DNA from: Shinisaurus crocodilurus
Lineage: Eukaryota; Chordata; Lepidosauria; Squamata; Shinisauridae
Direction of reading: 5' to 3'
Length of the DNA: 64,000 nucleotides
NCBI GenBank assembly: GCA_021292165.1
Contig: CM037876.1
Location: 41,774,575-41,838,574 of the forward strand
The position numbers and the translations under genes were made by a program. This document shows, piece after piece, positions 46,300-57,967 of this stretch; position 1 is the stretch's first letter, and every line of letters begins with the position of its first letter. The notes under the pieces are model-generated. The model was not told where the DNA came from. It worked only from the letters and a program-made list of their open reading frames with translations, and ran no database searches.

Positions 46300-46440
46300 C
46301 AGGGAAGGGGAATGTGTGGCCATCCAATGTGTTGTTGGACTGCAGCTATCATCTGCCATAGCCAGCATAGCCAATGGTGAAGGATGATGGGAGTTGCAGT
46401 CCAACATCTGGAAGGCCACACATTCCCCATGCCTGGTTTA
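46300..46440. repeat. Palindromic MITE, CCAGATGT...ACAACTCCCAT family
   Basis: GGGGAATGTGTGGCC mirrors GGCCACACATTCCCC. The central arms carry TTGGACTGCAGCTATCAT and ATGGGAGTTGCAGTCCAA. Confidence 0.8.
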
Positions 46441-46459
46441 CTGTATACTGGAGGGGAGC

Positions 46460-46563
46460 AACTTGCAGCTGTCCAGATGTTTTGGCCTACAACTCCCATG
46501 ATCTCTCATCGTTGGCTATGCTGGCTAAGTCTGATGGGAGTTGTAGGCCATACATTCCCCACT
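46460..46563. repeat. Palindromic MITE, CCAGATGT...ACAACTCCCAT family
   Basis: TGGCCTACAACTCCCAT mirrors ATGGGAGTTGTAGGCCA. It lies directly after the previous copy. Confidence 0.8.
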
Positions 46564-48550
46564 CCTGCTGTATACATAAGGCATGGTGCAGCCAAGGTTA
46601 AGCACCTTTCAGTTCCGAATATTTCAGTGGGAAGGCTATGCGTATGTTTAACTGTGCTTGGAGTGGGACTTCAAATTGCTTTTGGTTGGATTGTGCCCAT
46701 AGTTTGGAAAGCACTACATGGATAAGGAAGCCTCTTTAGCCATTAGTTCCATTTCTTATATTTTCATTAACTAACCCTTTGTTAACTGGGTGAAAATTAG
46801 CCCTTTATTCAGTACAGACATACAAGAACTCCTATTGTACCTCTGTCATTATCACTTTATGGACAAATGTAAAACTGTACATGGATATGTTTGCAGTAAC
46901 CTTTTAATCTGTGAAGAAAGATTCTTTGCAGAAGAGTGGTCACCGTTCCTTATCTTGCCACATAGAGCTATAACAGCTTCTTCTAACACACTGGTGTTAA
47001 AAGTTAGTGACTGGGAATCCTTGCATTCCTAAAAGAAAAGAGGAATGCAAGGATTAAAGGCAGTCAAGCATCCTTGGAAAGGAAGATTGGTTGTGGTGAA
47101 CAACCAATCTTCCCTTGTGAAGTACTGATTCAGGGGGAGTATTAGGTGTGTTTGGTGTTGTGCCCTTAATACACATGAGCCAAGTGTTGAGACCTAATAG
47201 GTCTGCTGAGTGTCTGCATAAACTGAATGTACACCTAGAATGTGCTACTGAATACTCCCCAACATGTACTGGTTCTATGGCAGACATAGAAGTTCCTCAG
47301 CAAAAACTGCAATTTAGGAAGTATTCCCTGAAACTTACTGGTCTTAGGCTGCGATCGTATACCCAGTTACCTGGGAATCAATTTCTATGAACTCAATGGG
47401 ACTTCTGTGTAGGAAAGTATAAGACTCTGCTGTAAAATTCAAAAATTCAGATAGGCATTTAGCACCTCTTGTTTAAATGACAGCACAAACTTTTACAGAT
47501 TTAACATTTCTTGTAAAAATTCATGGAAGTGACTTTAAAAGTTGGCTGTCTGAAACAGTTGGTAAAAAACCAAGAGTGATTATTTGCAGGGAATAAATGT
47601 TAAAGGGAAATAAACATAAGGGGAAAAAACAATGGATGTCAATCAAGCAATCCAAGCAAATACACATGATTCTGCTGCAGTATTTGCCCAGAAAATGAGT
47701 AGAACTAAACTTCAGAACATATTGTACAGATTATACTTTATTATTGCTGAAAAATGTGAAGCTTCCTCAGGAAGAAGAAAATAGATATTTCAGTGTTTAT
47801 AGATGTAATATTCTTCTCATTCACATTGAATGAAAATTGCTGGAAATGTTTTTCTCAATTTTTTAAAATAAAATATAAAACTAGACATTATTCTGATGGT
47901 GGCATGATTTCTGCTGTGCAACAATAAACTCTGATAAGAAAACTGCCTCACCACTTGGTAGTGACTTTATTCTAATGCAAATTCATTTACTGTTTCTCCA
48001 ACATTTATGGGATTTTGGCATCAAGATATAACATACTCAAGAAACAGAGCTGCCTGAGAGAGGTTTTTATTTATTTATTTTCTTTTTTTAAAATGTTGCC
48101 TGCTGTTTCCATGTGGTTAACATTATACTGTGTGGCTGTTTGTTTTACTGCTTTGTCACTTTAAAAAAAAAAATCTTCAGAGCCAGAATTTTTCAAGTGT
48201 GCTACACTTACATCCATACTATTACAATAAAGGGAAGCGATAAAGCCAGAAAAATTGCTTTGAACAGTCGTATGCTATACAAAAAAGAAAAGCACAGCAC
48301 TTTATGCTATTAAAAGTGAGAGGCAGAACAGCCTCGTGCTGTCTAAACAGAAACTGTTTAGACAGCACTACACAAGGAAGAGCCATAACTCAGTAGCAGA
48401 GGGCATGCTGGCATGAAGAGGTTTCTATCTCTCGTTAAAGGATCTCCTGGAAGAACTAGACATTAAAAAGACGTGTGACTGCAGCTGAAAGCAACTGCAC
48501 AGTAACATCTGGTAAAATCAAGCATGTGACACAATGTCACTATGCCGCAA
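46564..48550. other. Intergenic stretch, nothing clear beyond a partial MITE
   Basis: A GCAATCCTA-type MITE relative sits at about 47346-47430 (TACCTGGGAATCAA). No gene seen. Confidence 0.55.
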
Positions 48551-48554
48551 GTTA

Positions 48555-49070
48555 TTGCCCACCGCCACTCCACTTCACTGGCTGTCAGTTGGGGCAGGAT
48601 GTTTGCAGCACGGTAAAGCCGTGTTTCCAGAGAATCCTGGCTGATTGTGACTGAGAAAGCATGATTCTAGCACATGATGCCTGATCGCACCCGCTTGGCT
48701 TCTGCCAGCAAGAAGTGGCTAAAAAACAACAACATGGATCCTCTGTCCATGGTTTGTTTATTGTGATATCCAAACTCCATGGTTTGTTTATTGTGACATC
48801 CAAATAGGGCAGAGTCATAAGCCAAGGTTTGTTGTTGGCTTATGACTCTGGCTTGTTTGAAGAGAGATGAGTCAGAATCCCCAGTTCGGACATTATGATA
48901 AACAAACCACGGACAAAGGGACGGTGGCTTGTTCAGCTTCTCCCGCTTTCAGGAGTCACTCACTATGCTGGAGCAATTGGGCAGCATGCACAAGCTCACT
49001 GCTCGATTCCAGGAAGCCAAGGTTCCCTTGGAACCCTGGTTTGTCATGACATGTGAACCAGCCCTCTGTC
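48555..49070. repeat. Palindromic MITEs, ACCATGG family, with a tandem duplication
   Basis: CCATGGTTTGTTTATTGTGA is repeated at 48747 and 48777 in a 30-bp tandem pair. The later part to about 49070 mirrors with ATAAACAAACCACGG. Confidence 0.65.
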
Positions 49071-49249
49071 TTCTGGAGACTTAGAAGGAAAAGACAGTAG
49101 AGGCTACCATTTTTAGAATGCATTCCAAAACCTCCACTTCTGCCCTCAAGCCGGGGAAGGACCTCTACTGTTAATCAGAGTAGACAGCACTGAATAAGTG
49201 GACTAGCAGTCTGATAGGCAGAGTGAGATCCCAATTCTGAAAAGCTATG

Positions 49250-49385
49250 GATTGGATCCAGATTTAGTCATGCTTGGAATAGGCCCATTGGAATCAATGA
49301 GATTTGTCGCAACAAATTTAAGTCCCATTGATTTCAATGGGTCTACTCTAATAATGGGGAAGTCTGGATCCAACTCTACACATAC
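49250..49385. repeat. Palindromic MITE (TTGGATCCAGA ends)
   Basis: GATTGGATCCAGATTTAG mirrors GTCTGGATCCAACTC. AATCAATGAGATT and CCCATTGATTTCAATGGG lie near the centre. Confidence 0.7.
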
Positions 49386-49694
49386 ATATCACAATCTATT
49401 ACTAGTATTCACATGATAGGGTTCCATATCACATCCTGGCATCTGTCACTGCTTAAGCTCTACTATCAATTTTTTATGAAAAATCTTGTAGCCTGTGTTC
49501 ATTTGGGGTAGACAAGTCTCACGCTGTCCATCTGAATAGGCATCATTCTGCTTTTCCTATATGCACTTACCTGGGAGTAAGTCATTGAATTCAATGGGAC
49601 TTACTTCTGATGGGGCATTGTTTGTGTTTTAATCTCCTCTTGGCCTCATTCCCTCCTGCTCAAACTGTATAAAACCATGAATAAAAGTAATGGA

Positions 49695-51175
49695 GTAATT
49701 GAGACACTTCCAAAAGGCTTTTGACAAAGTCCCTCACCAAAGACTTCTCCTGAGCAAACTTAGCAGTCATGGAATAAGAGGGGAGGTCCTCTTATGGATC
49801 AGTAACTGGTTAAAGAAAAGGAAGCAGAGGGTAGGAATAAATGGTAAATTCTCCCAATTGAGGGATGTAAACAGTGGGGTCCCACAGGGATCTGTATTGG
49901 GGCCAATGCTTTTCAACTTGTTCATAAATGATCTGGAATCAGGAGTGAGTGGTGAAGTGGCCAAGTTTGCTGATGACACCAAATTATTTTGGGTGGTGGA
50001 AACAAAAAGGGATTGTGAGGAGCTCCAAAAGGATCTCTCCAAACTGGGAGAATGGGCATCAAAATGACAAATGTGGTTCAATGTAAACAAATGTAAAGAT
50101 GCACATTGGGGCGCAAAATCCTAACTTCAAGTATAATCTGATGGGATCTGAGATTGCGGTGACTGTCCAAGAAAGAGATATTGGGGTTGTGGTGGACAGC
50201 TTGATGAAAATGTTGATCCAGTGTGCAGCTGCTGTGAAAAAGGCAAACTCCATGTTAGACATAATTAGGAAAGGAATTGAAAATAAGACTGCCCAGATCA
50301 TACTGCCCTTATACAAATCTATAGTGCAACCGCACTTCGAATACTGTGCATGGTTCTGGTCACCGCACCTAAAAAAGGACATTGTAGAGCTGGAAAAAGT
50401 GCAGAAAAGAACAACTAAAATGATCAAGGAAGCTGGAGCAACTCCCCTATGAGGAAAGGTCACAGCATCTGCGATTGCTTGGCTTAGAAAAAAGGCAAGT
50501 AAGGGGAGACACGATAGAGGTGTACAAAATTATGCATGGTGTGGAGAAAATGGACAGGGAGACATTTTTCCTCCCCCTCATATAATTGTATTTATTTATT
50601 TACAAGATTTATATAACGTTCCATATTCTGGTATGGAGATTTCAGAGCGATGAACAATAAAAGCTAAAACAGGTAAAATAATAAAACAATATATTAAAAA
50701 CAGAATCAATAAAACCGTGGCTGGCTAGTTCAGGAAGGCTTCCTGAAATAAAAGTGTTTTCAGGAGGCACCAAAAACAACACAATGTTGGTGCCTGCTTG
50801 ACCTCCAGAGGCAGGGAAGCTGATTGGTGGGAGATTCAGGACAGATAAAAGGAAGTACTTCTTGACACAGCACACCATAGTTTCCATAGTTAAACTATGA
50901 AATTCACTTCCACAGCATATGGTGATGGCCACCAATTTGGATGGCTTTAAAAAGGGATTGGACAAATTCATGGAGGAGGAGGCCATTGGTGGCTACTAGT
51001 CCTGATTGGCTGTGTGCTTCCTCCAGTATCAGAGGCAGTATGCCTAAGTACTCCAGTTGCTGGGGTACATGGGTGGGATGGTGCTGTTGCACTCATGTCC
51101 TGCTTGTGGGTTTCCCATGGGCAGCTGGTTGGCCACTGTGGACTAGATGGCTCTTCTTATGTTCTTACATGCAAT
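49695..51175 (+). mobile_element. CR1/L2-type LINE, reverse-transcriptase part and 3' UTR, interrupted
   Basis: Plus-strand frame 49699-50067 reads FQKAFDKVPHQRLLLSKLSS, SGVPQGSVLGPMLFNLFIND and KFADDTKLF, the reverse-transcriptase blocks with the FADD catalytic box. A shifted frame at 50099-50452 continues with EYCAWFWSPHLKKDI. The 3' UTR is split by an unrelated minus-strand LINE/SINE-like 3' piece at about 50585-50820, then continues with GGATGGCTTTAAAAAGGGAT to about 51170. The 5' end is truncated. Not functional. Confidence 0.88.
50585..50820 (-). mobile_element. Insert in the CR1-type LINE, probable LINE 3' fragment
   Basis: Begins TTGTATTTATTTATTTACA on the plus strand, typical of the 3' end of a minus-strand retroelement, and separates two parts of one LINE. 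The family is uncertain. Confidence 0.5.
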
Positions 51176-51750
51176 TCCCATACCTACTCTACAATTTCTG
51201 GTGAAACAGGGAGTTCTGCTGAAGCAAGTACGGTTGTTTGGGGCTCCCTACACAATGCTTCAGGTTTTTATTTATTTAAAATACAATGGAACAAAATCCT
51301 TAAGGCAAATAGTGGAAATTCAGAACACTTTGCATACCACCAAGCACATCACTTCTCTGGTCATTGGAAATACAATAATCATCTATAGTAACATCGTTCA
51401 AAATAAAGAACACTTCATAAAGCTGAGTCGCTCTGGACTACGTCTTTGCTCTTGGGTGTGTGTGTTTTTCAAGAAACAAAAAACAGAGCTAGCTAGTCAG
51501 CCCTTTTGGCTTGTCTTTTACTTACCCGATCTATTGTTTCATTAGGAAACTAGAGAAACTGGCTACCAAAAGTCTATTGTCAGGTGTAAATTCTGATTAA
51601 CTTCACTATACTGGGGCTAGGGGGGTCTCTGGGCTCTGCGGACTTCAATCAGCTGTACAATCATGCCTGAAGCTGGGATACAGAACTTCTTACCACACAC
51701 AACCTGAATTCTCATTCACGTTAGGCTTGTGCTTTACAACAAAGATTCAT
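51176..51750. other. Intergenic stretch, nothing recognised
   Basis: Open frames here have no motif; no clear repeat. Confidence 0.5.
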
Positions 51751-51751
51751 T

Positions 51752-51948
51752 GTTGGCCCCGGGAGGGACCATAGAGCACCTGCTTTGCATGCAGAAGGTC
51801 CCACGTTTGATCTGCAGCATCTCCAGGTAAACCTGGAAAAACTCCTGCTTGCAACCCTGGAGAGCCACTGCCAGCCAGTGTCAACAATACTGGGCTAGAT
51901 GGACTAAGGGTCTAAATCAGTGATAAGGCAGCTTCCTTTGTTCCTATT
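51752..51948 (+). mobile_element. tRNA-derived SINE, near full length
   Basis: Box A-like region near GGGAGGGACCATAGAGCACC, CTGCTTTGCATGCAGAAGG and box B-like GTTTGATCTGC. Then CATCTCCAGGTAAACCTGG and the 3' end GGCAGCTTCCTTTGTTCCTA. Confidence 0.85.
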
Positions 51949-52334
51949 TCTCCACTGGCCCCTTCACTTTCCTCTTCCTTCCTGTATGACAGCAGGCAAA
52001 GATAGAGAGAGTAGGAATAAGCAAGCGGGGATAAGGTGTGAGATACCGTGGCTGCATCTTCACTCAGGCACTTTTTTACAGGAGTAAAGTACCAGCTCCA
52101 GACAAATGACATGGCAATCCTAGATAGTCCTCATGAAGGGAGGCTTCGAATTTGGAAATCAAGGGTGGAGGGCCACCACCAAGCCCCCAGTAAAATTCTG
52201 TGAACCAGGCAGGCTGACTGTGTAAGAAAAGCCTCATCTGGAAGCACCGTTTGAGCCTTCTGGTTTGGGGCCAATGTAGGTTTTACAGTCACATGACGAG
52301 ATGATAGAAGCAGGAACTGCTTTAAGTGGTTAAG

Positions 52335-52455
52335 CCAGGGGTGGCCCTCTAGATATTTTAGCCTACAACTCCCATCAGCCTGAGTCAGCATAACCAATGG
52401 TGAGGGATGAGTTGTAGTCCAAAACATCTGGAGGGCCACAAGCTGCCTACCCCTG
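52335..52455. repeat. Palindromic MITE, CCAGATGT...ACAACTCCCAT family
   Basis: CCAGGGGTGGCCCTCTAGAT mirrors CATCTGGAGGGCCACAAG and CCTACCCCTGG. Confidence 0.8.
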
Positions 52456-52506
52456 GATCATTATGCTTTTTCTCACACAGGGTCATTCATTCTGTGCACC
52501 TGAGAC

Positions 52507-52551
52507 TGTGTGTGTGTGTGTGAGTGAGAGAGAGAGAGAGAGAGAGAGAGA
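52507..52551. repeat. Compound GT/GA microsatellite
   Basis: About seven GT units followed by about thirteen GA units. Confidence 0.95.
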
Positions 52552-53525
52552 TCGACCGACCGGTCCTAAGGATGGATCGGCTGAGACAGAAGTTAAAAGT
52601 AGCATTCAAAACTCAGCTAAGCCTGAGTGGCAGAGCCATTCCATGAACTGTGGATAAGTCAAGAGTAAGAACAACCTGAAAGAGACATGCTGGTATAGTC
52701 CTTGTCATTCAAGATTCATGCTAAAGCTGTCAATCCTACTGTTTGAAACTCATTCTATGTCCTAGCATTCAACACTACTAGTGCTAGAGGCTCACTGAAA
52801 AATCTCAAGTGGACTAGCAGGACCTAATGGAGCTACGATGGACTTGCTCCAATTGATTCTAAAGCAAAATTAAATACCTTGCCTAGATTGCCCTACATTA
52901 AATAACAAATCAGCCTACAATTTAATCAACAATTACTTTTATATATGTAATCCCAAAGATAATAGCAGGATTGCAGCACTGCAGTGACTACGAATATGGA
53001 CCTGATACCTTAAAATATGTCCATGTTTACACTGTAGTGCTTCCAATATCAGTTGTAATGAAAGCACAAACTGAAACTGTCTCTCCTGCTCACCAGCTTC
53101 AAAAAGCCTCTACAATCTATAATGATCAGTTGTTTTTGACCACATTCCATCAGTCTATAAGGCATCCTTTTTTGGATCTGGAGGTAAATACTGCTCAAAG
53201 TTCTTTTTTAAAAAAGAGTTCATATAAATTTGGATTGATTTACGAACCAATCAAACTCATTTGTTCTGAGAGGTAAAAGGCGGGGACGTTTGAAGGGTGC
53301 TTCCAAACAGAGGGCTCCTAGTGCTACCAATCAAAAGGCATTATGCAGCTATTCCATCCCCTTTTTAATAGATTTTTGGTTGTAAGAAAAAATATATGGA
53401 AGAATTAGCTGGAAAACACAGGAGGCTTACAAATCGAAGACAACATCTGGACCCCTTGTAAACTTCCATGAACGAGGCAGGGTGATTGCACAATAAAAGC
53501 CTCATCTGCAAGCAGCCAAAGTTAT
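52552..53525. other. Intergenic stretch, nothing recognised
   Basis: No gene, RNA or clear repeat seen. Confidence 0.5.
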
Positions 53526-53529
53526 CATT

Positions 53530-53885
53530 GGCCCAGTTCACATGTTACAACCCAGTTAAAAAAATAAAACAAAAACGCTGGGTTATTGCAAACAAGCAAG
53601 AATGAGCAAGCATGCTGGCTCCCTGGGTTGGTCTAGTGTTGTGCATGAGCCAGGAATTTTGGGTTGTTGGGGAAGAGACACCCCAAGGTTAAACTATATA
53701 TATATACACAATGGCCCAGTCCAAACATCATAACAACCAAAGTATTTCTCTTTAAACCTTGGGGGTTTTTAGCCTCTACCGCTTGCAGCAGGAGCGATCA
53801 GGCAGTAGGAGCCAGCACGTTTGCTAGTTCTCACTCAGTTCACAACAACCCAGGGTTGTTGTGATGTGCAAACCGGGTCATTGTG
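53530..53885. repeat. Palindromic MITE, related to the ACCATGG family
   Basis: Left GGCCCAGTTCACATGTTACA mirrors right TGTTGTGATGTGCAAACCGG. The central part carries a short TATATA run. Confidence 0.6.
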
Positions 53886-54294
53886 CAGTAATTAAAGGCA
53901 TTGCTATTTACCATCACTACGCATTCCCTGTGTGTGTGTGTGTAGTTTATTGAATAAAATACTTTTAACCTTTTCACATAGTTGGTCAAAGCTATGAAAC
54001 AAAAGCACCACCCAGTGGCCAAATTGGTTTGTACATCACAGCGTTTGCTCCCATCAGTTTAGACTTTTCTGAGCACAGTAGATTGAGTGGAGGAGCATTC
54101 ACAAATCTATAGTTTATTTGTTTGAATTTATACAATATCCTGAAGGCTTGGGGATTGTGTGTGTGTTTTTTTAACTGATGACTTGTGTGTGATACTACAG
54201 TCTATGAACATACATACTTTTCCACATACGATTACATACATTACACATAGACCATATTTTTTCCAGAAAAGGATTCACCTGGCTACAAATCTAA

Positions 54295-55025
54295 TGCTTA
54301 TTTATTTTATTTTATTTATTATATTTATTAATCGCCCATCTGGCCGGCCACCCGGCCACCCTGGGCGATGTACAATTAAAACAATACAATAAAACAATAC
54401 AATAAAATATAATAATTAAAACAGTATAAAAAATTCTTTTAAAATCCTAACCCACCCCATATTCCCGCCTGAACAGACATGTTTTTAATGCATGGCGGAA
54501 GCTCATCATGGAGGGGGCATGGCGAAGGTCACTAGGGAGGGAGTTCCATAACGTGGGGGCCGCCACAGAGGAGGCCCTCTTCCTAGTCCCCACCAGCCTT
54601 GCTGCTCTGGCTGATGGGATAAGGAGAAGGCCGTCCATGGCAGATCTTGTTGAACGGCCTACTTGATGTTGCTGGAGGCGCTCCTTGAGATAAACTGGAC
54701 CGGAGCCGTGTAGGGTTTTAAAGGTCAAAACCAACACCTTGAATTCGGCTCGGCAAGCAACTGGTAGCCAGTGCAACTCCTTAAGCACTGGCGTGATGTG
54801 ATCACGCCGGCGGCTGCCCTTAATCAGGCGAGCCGCCGCATTCTGTACCAGCTGAAGCTTCCGAACCGTCTTCCAGGGTAACCCCATGTAGAGCGCATTA
54901 CAGTAGTCTAGGTGAGAGGAGACCAAGGCATGAACCACTGATGGGAGCAGATGATTAGGAAGGTAGGGGCGCAGCTGCCGTATCAGATGGAGTTGATACA
55001 GTGCTGCCCAGCTTGAACCACTGGA
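54295..55025 (-). mobile_element. L2/CR1-like LINE, reverse-transcriptase C-terminus and 3' end, open frame
   Basis: On the minus strand a 209-codon frame (54447-55076) reads LDYCNALYMGLPWKTVRKLQ, QNAAARLIKGSRRRDHITPV, LKELHWLPVACRAEFKVLVL and SVAAPTLWNSLPSDLR. These are the conserved C-terminal blocks of this LINE group. It has no stop within this part, so it is younger than its relatives at 480-1450 and 7045-8100. It is 5'-truncated and lacks the catalytic domain. Confidence 0.88.
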
Positions 55026-56980
55026 CCAGAGTTTCTTGTAAAAACAAGGAACTTTTTGTTTTAATTTGTTCTCCAAAAATCTAGTTTGGCAACTAGCAAA
55101 TAATCCTAGTTTCTTTTTTCTATCTTTATAAAAAATATATAAATAACTCTTAGAATAGAAATCTGAAAACTATGGAGAAAAAGCAGGGGAAACAAGCTGT
55201 TCTCAGAAGACACTTCTAGCCTGAAATAATTGGGGGGCGGGGGCAGGAATACCTTCCCACTCAATGCCACTGATTACTAATACAAATGATCTACCGGTAT
55301 TTACCAAGTGGTAAATGTGAGGAAGCCTTACCACTTGAAAAAGCAAAGCCCCCTTAACTTTGCCACACATTAGAATGCGTAGCATGGGTGGAGGAAGGAA
55401 TCACATCGCACTTTCATTGATACAGACAACCAAGCAAATCCATAGCAGAAAACCTTACTACCTGGCAAATTAGTCATTCGCATTGGGTTTCAGAGGGCCC
55501 TACAGAAGTGGGCGAGTAGTCATTGCAAGGAATGGCTGCCGCCAATCACCTACCTGCCCTCTGGGAGGTGCAATGGCATAGATGGGGATTACCACATTGT
55601 ACAGAGGGAGCATGCAGATGAGTGAGCGAGCAAGAGGAGTCTTATGCCACTCTCTCTGGGATTTAGAAACCAGAGAATGGAGCCAATCCTCCCCATCATG
55701 CCCCCTTCCCCAGAGTCAGAGGATGAGAGGCAGCAGCTGCTTCTCTTACTCACCTGCATCGACAACATGACAGCAGAGATTGAGCCCACTGGGTTGCCCA
55801 GAGGGGGAGAGCAGGAGGAAGAGGCAAGTAAACCTTTCAGGAGCAACTGCTGCCTCCACATGATTGCTTCCCCAGCCATACCCTCTCAGTCAGCAGCAAG
55901 GTAGGTAGGGCTGGGCAAAGCGAGTCACCACTGCTTCTTGTTGCTCGCATTTCTACTCTCTGCAAGGCTCTACCTGGCCATTAGCCCTTCTCTTTGGGTG
56001 GCATGGTGGGGAAGGGTTACCCATTGAGTGAGCAAGCAGAAGCCAGGGCTGCACTTGATAGGAGTCACCACCATCTCTTCTTGTCCACCCTCTATCTTTT
56101 TCTGCACAGCACAGATAATTGGATTTGCTGGGTCCAATCCTAACTGCTGCATCACCTGCAGAAGGAGAGGATAAGGTGGTTGCACATACATGAACCACTG
56201 GCTTTGCACCCCCTCTGCAACACTAGGCTTAATCATCTGTACCCAGACAGAAGATGGGCAAGCCCAAAGGCACAAGTGCTCTCTATGGGTTGTACCAGTG
56301 TCCAATCATGAAATCAGAGAGAGGTGATCCACCACCTCTGCCCACTTACTCACCCTTTCTTTCTTAGCCTAAGTGGGGAGCTCTCGAAAGGCAGGTTGCC
56401 AAGGGCGCCCCTAACCCTGAATGGTCTTGCTGCAGCTAAGCCCAGACCAGATTGAGACTTGCTGCTCATCTAGCATCACCATCATCCTATAGATTAAAAT
56501 ATTCTCAAAAGCCCCTTTTGTCGAGTTTGCTGTAGTAACATACGAGTTTGTTATTGGTACATACAATTGGGACTTGCAACAAAATGTTGCAGTGTGCGGT
56601 GCTTCTGTTTAGGGTTTCAAGCAGCCAGCCATGCTCTTCTTTCACAATACTCCATTCCTAAGAACCTCTTCTTAGGTCCCCTCCCCATTGCAAATCTTTG
56701 GGTTCCCTCAAGTTCTTCTTTTGTACGTGGATGGTGCTTTTTGATGATGTAACAATGCACACTTGTAGTATGAGTTCATTTATTTAAAGCTTTTTAAAAG
56801 CTGCTTTTTAGGGCTACACCCTCACAGGGATGTATCAGTATGCTTGGGTGAGCCCCAAGATTTGCAGCACAAAAAGATCCTTTAAGGGGGAAAAAAACTA
56901 AAAGGGGGGGAAACACAACTCTAAAAAAAAAAAAAACAGTCCAACGAAGACTAACCAAGTCCAATAGCCATACAACTCTG
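55026..56980. other. Intergenic stretch upstream of the CpG island
   Basis: Several short open frames (for example 55644-55904 and 55970-56305) have no motif and no splice context. No clear repeat. Confidence 0.5.
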
Positions 56981-56981
56981 A

Positions 56982-57160
56982 GACTGGCTTATGCTGGCTC
57001 AACTTGTCTGAGTGTGGAAAGCTAAGCAGGGTCAGGCCTGGTTATTACTTGGATGGGAGACCCCTCCTCTAGTTTCCTGCATTGAGCAGGGGGTTGGACT
57101 CGATAGCCTTGTAGGCTCCTTCCAACTCTATGATCTATGAAATCTATGAAATCTATGAAA
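56982..57160 (+). mobile_element. 5S rRNA-headed SINE with CR1-like tail, plus strand
   Basis: AAGCTAAGCAGGGTCAGGCC and TTACTTGGATGGGAGACC match the 5S internal promoter. The tail is the CR1-like GGTTGGACTCGATAGCCTTG followed by a TCTATGAAA repeat. It ends where the CpG island begins, about 250 bp before the putative SNHG8 start. Confidence 0.88.
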
Positions 57161-57387
57161 ATCGGAGAATGAAACGGAGCACCTTGGAAAGCGACATGCC
57201 CGGCTGTGAGTCTGAACACGAGCATTCGTGGTACCTCTTAATTCTGACTAAGGTAAGATGCACCTGGGAAGTGAAATCCCTCCCCGCTTCCGGCGGAACA
57301 AGGAGAACCGAGAGCGCATGCGCGCAGGGCACTAACCGCCCAGCCTCTTCTCCGAGGCCCGCGAAGGGGCGGGGCGTTTTATTCGCC

Positions 57388-57425
57388 TTAAAAACGCTCG
57401 CGTGGGGCGCGCTTCCTCCTTTTTC
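57388..57425 (+). promoter_or_regulatory. SNHG8: TATA-like box and TOP-type start of SNHG8
   Basis: TTAAAAA at 57388-57394 lies 24 bases before a C followed by pyrimidines (CTTCCTCCTTTTTC, 57412-57425). snoRNA host genes and ribosomal protein genes characteristically start with such a 5' terminal oligopyrimidine tract. The exact start needs transcript data. Confidence 0.6.
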
Positions 57426-57782
57426 GATGCGCCTCCGAGAGGGCTGGAGAGTGGGCTGAGGGAAGGGGAGGGATATTGCCTAAAGTGTGTGAATAATCGT
57501 AGCTTATCTGAGCGCCGGTACTCTACTAACTTATGGTTATTTCTCCGCTTTCGCCGGAAAGCAGCTTCTTCCTCGCTCTAAAGGCCTCAGGAAGCCGCTC
57601 AAGTCCTGAAAGGCTTCCCGAGGCCTTTAGAGCGAAGCGAGGCTATCGCGCGCATGGGCTTTGTGAGGCCAAGCTGGGGAGGGGCGCGCGAAATGGTGAG
57701 AGGAGAGGAAACATCCTGGCGAGCGCTCGATTTCGAGGGGGCGCGTTCGAGAGATGGGCAGGCGCCCGGCGAAGACTAGCAG
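57412..57782 (+). ncRNA. SNHG8: SNHG8 first exon (inferred)
   Basis: The inferred exon runs from the TOP-like start to AGCAG followed by GTAAAG at 57783, a strong donor. The exon holds a 23-bp inverted repeat (57574-57596 and 57612-57634). SNHG8 is a long non-coding RNA whose known job is to carry SNORA24. Its exons are poorly conserved, so the call rests on the snoRNA, the TOP start and the position between NDST3 and PRSS12. An alternative earlier donor cannot be excluded. Confidence 0.55.
57574..57634. repeat. Inverted repeat, 23-bp arms, in the first exon of SNHG8
   Basis: The arms 57574-57596 and 57612-57634 pair with one mismatch around a 15-base loop. The core is CTCTAAAGGCCTC / GAGGCCTTTAGAG. 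Confidence 0.9.
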
Positions 57783-57938
57783 GTAAAGAGCCCGGGGGGG
57801 GATTCTGCTGGAGCGCTGTGGAGTGGTCGGGTTGGGGTGTGTGTTCCCGCGTCATTTCCAAGCGGCGAGAGGGGCGCGCGCCAAACGGAATGGCTTCGGG
57901 GGGGGCGGGGTTGGTCCGCCATCTTGCCCCGGCCGCCG

Positions 57939-57944
57939 TATAAA
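57939..57944 (+). promoter_or_regulatory. TATA box 29 bp before the snoRNA 5' end
   Basis: TATAAA at 57939-57944; the snoRNA begins at about 57968. The spacing fits a transcription start at the snoRNA end, but the site may be fortuitous because the snoRNA is expected to be processed from an intron. Confidence 0.4.
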
Positions 57945-57967
57945 GCGCGTGTCGCGTGGGGGGGCCC

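Noticed and set aside
56982..57160. Possible functional 5S rRNA gene
   Set aside because: Only the internal part resembles 5S. The 3' half is replaced by a CR1-like tail and the same chimera recurs elsewhere, so it is a SINE.
57533..57943. 136-codon open frame in the CpG island, plus overlapping frames on the other strand
   Set aside because: High GC lowers stop frequency, the residues are low-complexity Arg/Gly/Ala, there is no motif, and it crosses the inferred splice donor at 57783.
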